Below are positions 6,427 to 7,640 of a DNA stretch of 7,640 bases, in pieces. The notes below the pieces were generated by a model. The model saw only the letters and a program-made list of their open reading frames with translations. It ran no database searches and was not told where the DNA came from. The stretch lies in NCBI GenBank assembly GCA_003224075.1, contig QHYF01000224.1, positions 1 through 7,640 of the forward strand, read 5' to 3'. Within the stretch, counting starts at the first letter, position 1; every line of letters begins with the position of its first letter. This DNA is from Acidobacteriota bacterium (GTDB lineage: Bacteria > Acidobacteriota > Terriglobia > Acidiferrales > UBA7541). A program made the position numbers and the translations under genes.

Positions 6427-7038
6427 ATGGGGAGGCCGGCCTTGCTGCATGATGTGGTACAAGAGTTTACTGTCTCAACGCCGAAAGCCCGCGAGCAAAA
6501 CGTGACCGCCAGCGGCTCGACCCACGAAGCCTTCGAGGATCTTTTCCTTGCGCACTACGCTCGCATCACTGCGGTTCTTCGGCGCATGCTGGGGGACAGC
6601 GGCCGCGCTGAAGATTTGGCCAATGAAGTATTCCTCAAACTCTATCGCCGGCCGTTTCCGCGGGATTCCGATGGCAACTTGCCGGGTTGGCTATACCGCA
6701 CGGCGATGAATTTGGGGATCGATGCGCTGCGCTCTTCGGCTCGCAGGACCAGCTACGAGCAGGCCGCCGCCCGCGCCGAAATCAGGAACCAGGACGCCGG
6801 GAATGCCTTCGATCATGCATTACGGGCGGAAAGACAACAACGTGTCCGCCGCGTCCTCGCGGAGCTGAAGCCTGCCCAAGCCCAGTTACTGCTCTTGCGT
6901 GCCTGCGGCCATTCCTACAAAGAGTTGGCGGACTGCTTAAGAGTCGAGCCTGGGTCCGTAGGAACGCTCTTGAATCGTGCAGAGGCGGCATTCGAACAAC
7001 GCTATCTGGAACTCTATGGTCGAGAGGAGGGTTTATGA
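6427..7038 (+). CDS. ECF RNA polymerase sigma factor (sigma-70 family)
   Basis: This alternative sigma factor directs RNA polymerase to a small regulon, probably an envelope or stress response held in check by the adjacent anti-sigma. It has 203 residues and only regions 2 and 4, the ECF architecture. Region 2 covers ~36-105 (FEDLFLAHYARITAVLRRML; AEDLANEVFLKLYR; PGWLYRTAMNLGIDALR). Region 4 covers ~137-195 (RRVLAELKPAQAQLLLLRA, then helix-turn-helix HSYKELADCLRVEPGSVGTL and LNRAEAAFEQRY). The ATG at 6427 has no good ribosome site, and ~33 residues precede region 2, so GTG 6454 or GTG 6502 could be the true start. The stop overlaps the next start as ATGA. The regulon cannot be read from the window; the gene is divergent from sdhC and may or may not act on it. 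Confidence 0.92.
   Translation: MGRPALLHDVVQEFTVSTPKAREQNVTASGSTHEAFEDLFLAHYARITAVLRRMLGDSGRAEDLANEVFLKLYRRPFPRDSDGNLPGWLYRTAMNLGIDALRSSARRTSYEQAAARAEIRNQDAGNAFDHALRAERQQRVRRVLAELKPAQAQLLLLRACGHSYKELADCLRVEPGSVGTLLNRAEAAFEQRYLELYGREEGL
7025..7030 (+). promoter_or_regulatory. Shine-Dalgarno of the anti-sigma gene
   Basis: AGGAGG inside the end of the sigma gene lies 4 nt before ATG 7035. It supports that start and translational coupling of the pair. Confidence 0.65.
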
Positions 7039-7640
7039 ATTGTTTGCCCGAAAGTATTTTGCGCGCGTATCGCGACGGTGAATTGGATCGCGTCGAGCAT
7101 TCGAACGTTGAAAATCACGCCGCGAATTGTCCGCAGTGCCGGGAGCGCCTCCGGGAAATCGCCGCAGTCGCCGGGCGAGTTGAGGAACGTCTGCTTTCCC
7201 TCGATAACGCTGCGCCGGAAGCGCCCGATCCGCGGCTGGCCCTGGCTCGCTTCAAAGCGCAGCACGGCGCCGGAGAAAAGCGCATGCCGTTCCTCACGCG
7301 GCTCTTTGCAAGACGCTGGCACCCCGCCTGGGTGACGGGAGTGGCTGTTGTGTTCATTCTCTGCAGCCTGGCTTTTCCTGCCGGACGCAGCCTGGCGCAG
7401 AGATTCCTGGCGACCTTGCGCGTAGAGAAAGTTCAGCCGGTTCGCTTGGATCTTTCTACCCTGGACGGCAATCGGCCGTTACAAGAGATGCTCGGGAAGA
7501 TGATTTCCGACAAGATCGTTGTCACCGCGGATGAAAAGCCGCAACATCCGGCGACTGTGACGGAAGCCAGCCGGTTGGCCGGATTCGCGGTCCGTCTTCT
7601 CGGGGAACGAACGGACGCCCCGCAATTCGTGGTTGAAGGC
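7035..7640 (+). CDS. Zinc-finger transmembrane anti-sigma factor, 3' partial
   Basis: The frame is open from ATG 7035 to the last base of the window (202 codons, no stop), so the C-terminus is missing. The N-terminal domain has H28-x3-C32-x2-C35 (NHAANCPQC) with C3 and H22 nearby. This is the ZAS-type zinc-binding pattern of anti-sigma factors that hold an ECF sigma inactive in the cytoplasm. A single hydrophobic segment at ~98-114 (AWVTGVAVVFILCSLAF) would span the membrane and place residues from ~115 on the outside as a sensor. The segment after it (FPAGRSLAQRFLATLRVEKV) is of a kind I associate with acidobacterial anti-sigma proteins. The 4-bp overlap with the sigma gene marks it as that sigma's partner. 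The sensory domain is incomplete, so the signal cannot be guessed. Confidence 0.88.
   Translation, partial: MNCLPESILRAYRDGELDRVEHSNVENHAANCPQCRERLREIAAVAGRVEERLLSLDNAAPEAPDPRLALARFKAQHGAGEKRMPFLTRLFARRWHPAWVTGVAVVFILCSLAFPAGRSLAQRFLATLRVEKVQPVRLDLSTLDGNRPLQEMLGKMISDKIVVTADEKPQHPATVTEASRLAGFAVRLLGERTDAPQFVVEG

Overview
The window is 7.6 kb of GC-rich bacterial chromosome with tightly packed metabolic genes. It most likely comes from an acidobacterium (Terriglobia-like) or a relative. That placement is inference. It rests on the GC-rich codon use, on a complex II most like the mycobacterial Sdh1 / acidobacterial form, and on an ECF sigma / membrane anti-sigma pair whose post-membrane segment resembles acidobacterial anti-sigma proteins. 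No rRNA, tRNA, CRISPR array, insertion sequence or phage gene was seen.

Layout. Positions 1-276 hold no supportable gene apart from the leader of the next one. A GTP-dependent phosphoenolpyruvate carboxykinase (pckG) runs on + to 2031. It is convergent, with 16-17 bp between stop codons, to a five-gene minus-strand block that reads from 6296 down to 2049: sdhC (membrane anchor), sdhA (flavoprotein), a 132-residue unrecognised gene that looks like a dimeric alpha/beta-barrel protein, sdhB (iron-sulfur protein), and a 180-residue TPR-like protein. sdhC/sdhA and the small gene/sdhB overlap by 4 bp (GTGA and ATGA), so the block is very probably one operon. A short GC-rich palindrome abuts the sdhB stop codon. 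A 130-bp divergent intergenic region at 6297-6426 separates sdhC from a + strand ECF sigma factor, which overlaps by 4 bp a zinc-finger anti-sigma gene that runs off the window end.

How the genes fit together. SdhA and SdhB oxidise succinate to fumarate, and SdhC passes the electrons to membrane quinone. pckG interconverts oxaloacetate and PEP, so both transcription units act on the C4 end of the TCA cycle. The most interesting part is the complex II. Its SdhC has the conserved Cys/His pattern of the recently defined type F enzymes, in which a single membrane subunit carries a Rieske-type [2Fe-2S] cluster instead of haem. Here a small gene of unknown function is inserted between sdhA and sdhB and is translationally coupled to sdhB.
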